Origin: Butyrivibrio sp. INlla16
Lineage (GTDB): Bacteria; Bacillota; Clostridia; Lachnospirales; Lachnospiraceae
Length of the DNA: 64,000 nucleotides
Assembly (NCBI RefSeq): GCF_900104155.1
Contig: NZ_FMYB01000006.1
Coordinates: 75,014 to 139,013 of the forward strand
Direction: 5' to 3'
Below the pieces are notes generated by a model, which did not search any database, was not told the origin of the DNA, and saw only the letters and a list, made by a program, of their open reading frames with translations. Both the position numbers and the translations under genes were made by a program. Shown in pieces: positions 62,702 through 64,000 of the stretch; position 1 is the first letter of the stretch; each line of letters starts with the position of its first letter.

Positions 62702-63446
62702 AATTTTCAACCATCTCTCTACCGTACTTCCCCGGTTCATCGTATATGATAAGCGGCGGATCCACCGAAAGCCTTGGCTTTCCGTCCCTTGCTCCTTCTA
62801 TAAGTACCATACTCGGTTCCTTATCGATATAAGGGTGGACCATCCGTATACGCTTTGGCTCAATCCTGTTTTCCTGCATACAGGCAAGTATCTCCGCAAG
62901 CCTGAACGGTCTGTGAACCATAAAAAACTTTCCGCCGGGATGAAGCATTATCTTGGCCGCCCTCATGACGTCCTTCAGGTCACAAAGTACTTCATGCCGA
63001 GCTATAGCTTTGGGACTATCAGGATTTGTCAGCCCATGTCCCTTTATCATATAGGGCGGATTTGTTGTTACAACGTCAAAAGAGGCAGGTTCAAATATTT
63101 TCTCCGCCTCTTTTATATCTCCGCAAACTATTCGGACACGGTCCTGCAGCTTGTTATAGCAAACGCTCCTTCTTGCCATGTCCGCACTATCCTCTTGTAT
63201 TTCGAGACCTATCAGCTCCTCTGCATCAGTTTTCGCTGACATCAAAAGTGGAATAATGCCGGTTCCCGTACCAAGGTCAAGAACCCGGTCACCTTTTGTG
63301 GCCGTAGCAAATCCCGATAGCAGTACCGCATCCATCCCGAAGCAAAACCTCTCCGGATCCTGGATGATCATTAGCTCATTTCGCTGAAGATCATCAAGTC
63401 TCTCTCCGGGTTTTAGGAAAAACTCGTTAGTTTTGCTGTTTTCCAT
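62691..63446 (-). CDS. trmN6: tRNA1(Val) (adenine(37)-N6)-methyltransferase-like protein
   Basis: 251 residues from the ATG at 63446 (GAGGGAGCGG upstream). The frame extends to 63740 only as an Arg/Ile/Thr-rich shadow of the neighbouring low-complexity gene. SAM-binding LDLGTGTGIIPLLMS near 51 and the N6-adenine catalytic motif NPPY in TTNPPYMIKG near 122. Its start lies inside the end of the upstream gene (20-bp overlap) and its end overlaps rsmI by 11 bp, so translation of the three is likely coupled. Confidence 0.93.
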   Translation of the reverse strand: MENSKTNEFFLKPGERLDDLQRNELMIIQDPERFCFGMDAVLLSGFATATKGDRVLDLGTGTGIIPLLMSAKTDAEELIGLEIQEDSADMARRSVCYNKLQDRVRIVCGDIKEAEKIFEPASFDVVTTNPPYMIKGHGLTNPDSPKAIARHEVLCDLKDVMRAAKIMLHPGGKFFMVHRPFRLAEILACMQENRIEPKRIRMVHPYIDKEPSMVLIEGARDGKPRLSVDPPLIIYDEPGKYGREMVENYGF

Positions 63447-64000
63447 CCGCTCCCTCGCTGCGATTCTGGTTTCTGTTATCTTTTCCGGAATCTCTGTTGC
63501 CCTGATTCTTATTGTTTCGGTCTCTATTATTCTGGTTTCTGTTGTCCTGATTCTTACCGCGGTTGTTCTGACCTTTTTTATTGAAATTCTTTTTTCTGTT
63601 CTTCTTATCGAAATTTCTCTGGTCTTTGTTTGAATTCTGGTCTTTATTCGTATTCTGATCTTTATTAGAATTCTGATCCTTGCCAGGATTCTGCTCTTTA
63701 CCCTGGTTTCTGTCAGGTGTGCTTTCCTTATCCTTCGCACTATCAGCAGAACCTGCTGCCGAAGCTTCAGAATTATCAGTATTTGCGCGATTTACTTCCT
63801 TGTCTGCATCAGCTTCCTTTTTCTGATTTTTCTCCTGAGGAGCATTCTGCTTTCTGTCCTGATTATTATTCTGCTTCTTTTCCTGGGAAGGAGCCTGATT
63901 CTTATCCTGCTGCTCCAAAGCCTTTGCAGCCTCTTCGTCTGCATCCTTCTCCTTTGGCTGATTCTGCTTATGCTTCTGCTTCTTTCTCACAAGAGTAAGG
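63427..64000 (-). CDS. Low-complexity C-terminal tail of a gene running past the window, probably RicT/PSP1
   Basis: The frame is open through the window edge; about 191 codons are visible. All are low complexity, rich in Asn, Gln, Lys and Asp, with repeats of NKDQN and NQNNRDRNN type. The GTG at 63990 is not a convincing start. Gene order (next trmN6, then rsmI) suggests the tail belongs to a RicT (YaaT, PSP1-domain) protein, which acts in RNA processing with YmcA/YlbF in Bacillus. The domain itself is outside the window, so the identity is inference. Confidence 0.6.
   Translation of the reverse strand, partial: LTLVRKKQKHKQNQPKEKDADEEAAKALEQQDKNQAPSQEKKQNNNQDRKQNAPQEKNQKKEADADKEVNRANTDNSEASAAGSADSAKDKESTPDRNQGKEQNPGKDQNSNKDQNTNKDQNSNKDQRNFDKKNRKKNFNKKGQNNRGKNQDNRNQNNRDRNNKNQGNRDSGKDNRNQNRSEGADGKQQN

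Noticed and set aside
63447..63740. N-terminal extension of TrmN6 rich in Arg, Ile and Thr
   Set aside because: It is the shadow of the Asn/Lys/Gln-rich tail in the other frame; the ATG at 63446 has the ribosome site and matches family length.

Overview
The window looks like chromosome from a Clostridia member of the Lachnospiraceae type (Butyrivibrio, Pseudobutyrivibrio or Roseburia-like). This is inferred from the gene families: SEC-C methionine aminopeptidase, split transketolase, LplA/YtcQ-type sugar-binding lipoproteins with YesM/YesN two-component pairs, XpaC/TelA, and the RicT-TrmN6-RsmI order. It also fits strong AGGAGG ribosome binding sites and many Rho-independent terminators. About 57 protein genes or gene remnants and one RNA gene (SRP RNA) are supported. 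No tRNA, rRNA, insertion sequence or CRISPR array was seen.

Layout. 1-4.6 kb: amino-acid genes (Lrp regulator plus class I aminotransferase), an AIR-synthase-like protein, a VanW-family cell-surface protein and a 36-residue membrane peptide. 4.6-9.2 kb: a TPR-like anchored protein, galactokinase and the TelA/XpaC pair. 9.3-16 kb: nicotinate phosphoribosyltransferase, a GH43 enzyme divergent from an AraC regulator, the SRP RNA and a YesM/YesN two-component pair. 16-27.6 kb: a type VII-secretion-like operon on the minus strand. In transcription order it holds a truncated secreted protein, a rearranged RHS polymorphic toxin, a candidate immunity protein, a multi-pass membrane protein, a TPR membrane protein, an anchored trypsin-fold protease with a Cys nucleophile and a cytoplasmic FHA domain, EssC, and a small unknown protein. 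27.8-47.9 kb: carbohydrate uptake and use, with two CUT1 ABC systems, a second lone binding protein, GH51 arabinofuranosidase, a second two-component system, a CdaR regulator, a shared MsmK-type ATPase and a YesL protein, plus TadA and a PflX-like radical SAM protein. 48-64 kb: lipase, MetG, MetAP, O-antigen ligase-like protein, small secreted and zinc proteins, an L-arabinose/pentose-phosphate operon (kinase, AraD, two-part transketolase, Rpe), a membrane Mrr-like nuclease, and RsmI/TrmN6/RicT.

How it fits together. GH43, GH51, the two ABC systems, MsmK, the FGGY kinase, AraD, transketolase and Rpe suggest arabinan/arabinoxylan breakdown and entry of L-arabinose into the pentose phosphate pathway. 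No arabinose isomerase lies in the window. Neither permease pair has its own ATPase, so MsmK is the likely shared energiser.

Two things stand out. First, the EssC operon: its RHS toxin gene was broken by a 778-bp inversion that can be undone on paper to an in-frame junction. Second, ten copies of an interspersed hairpin repeat whose stems vary in sequence but keep pairing. The repeat comes in short and long modular forms, often begins right after stop codons, and in one case may supply a start codon.
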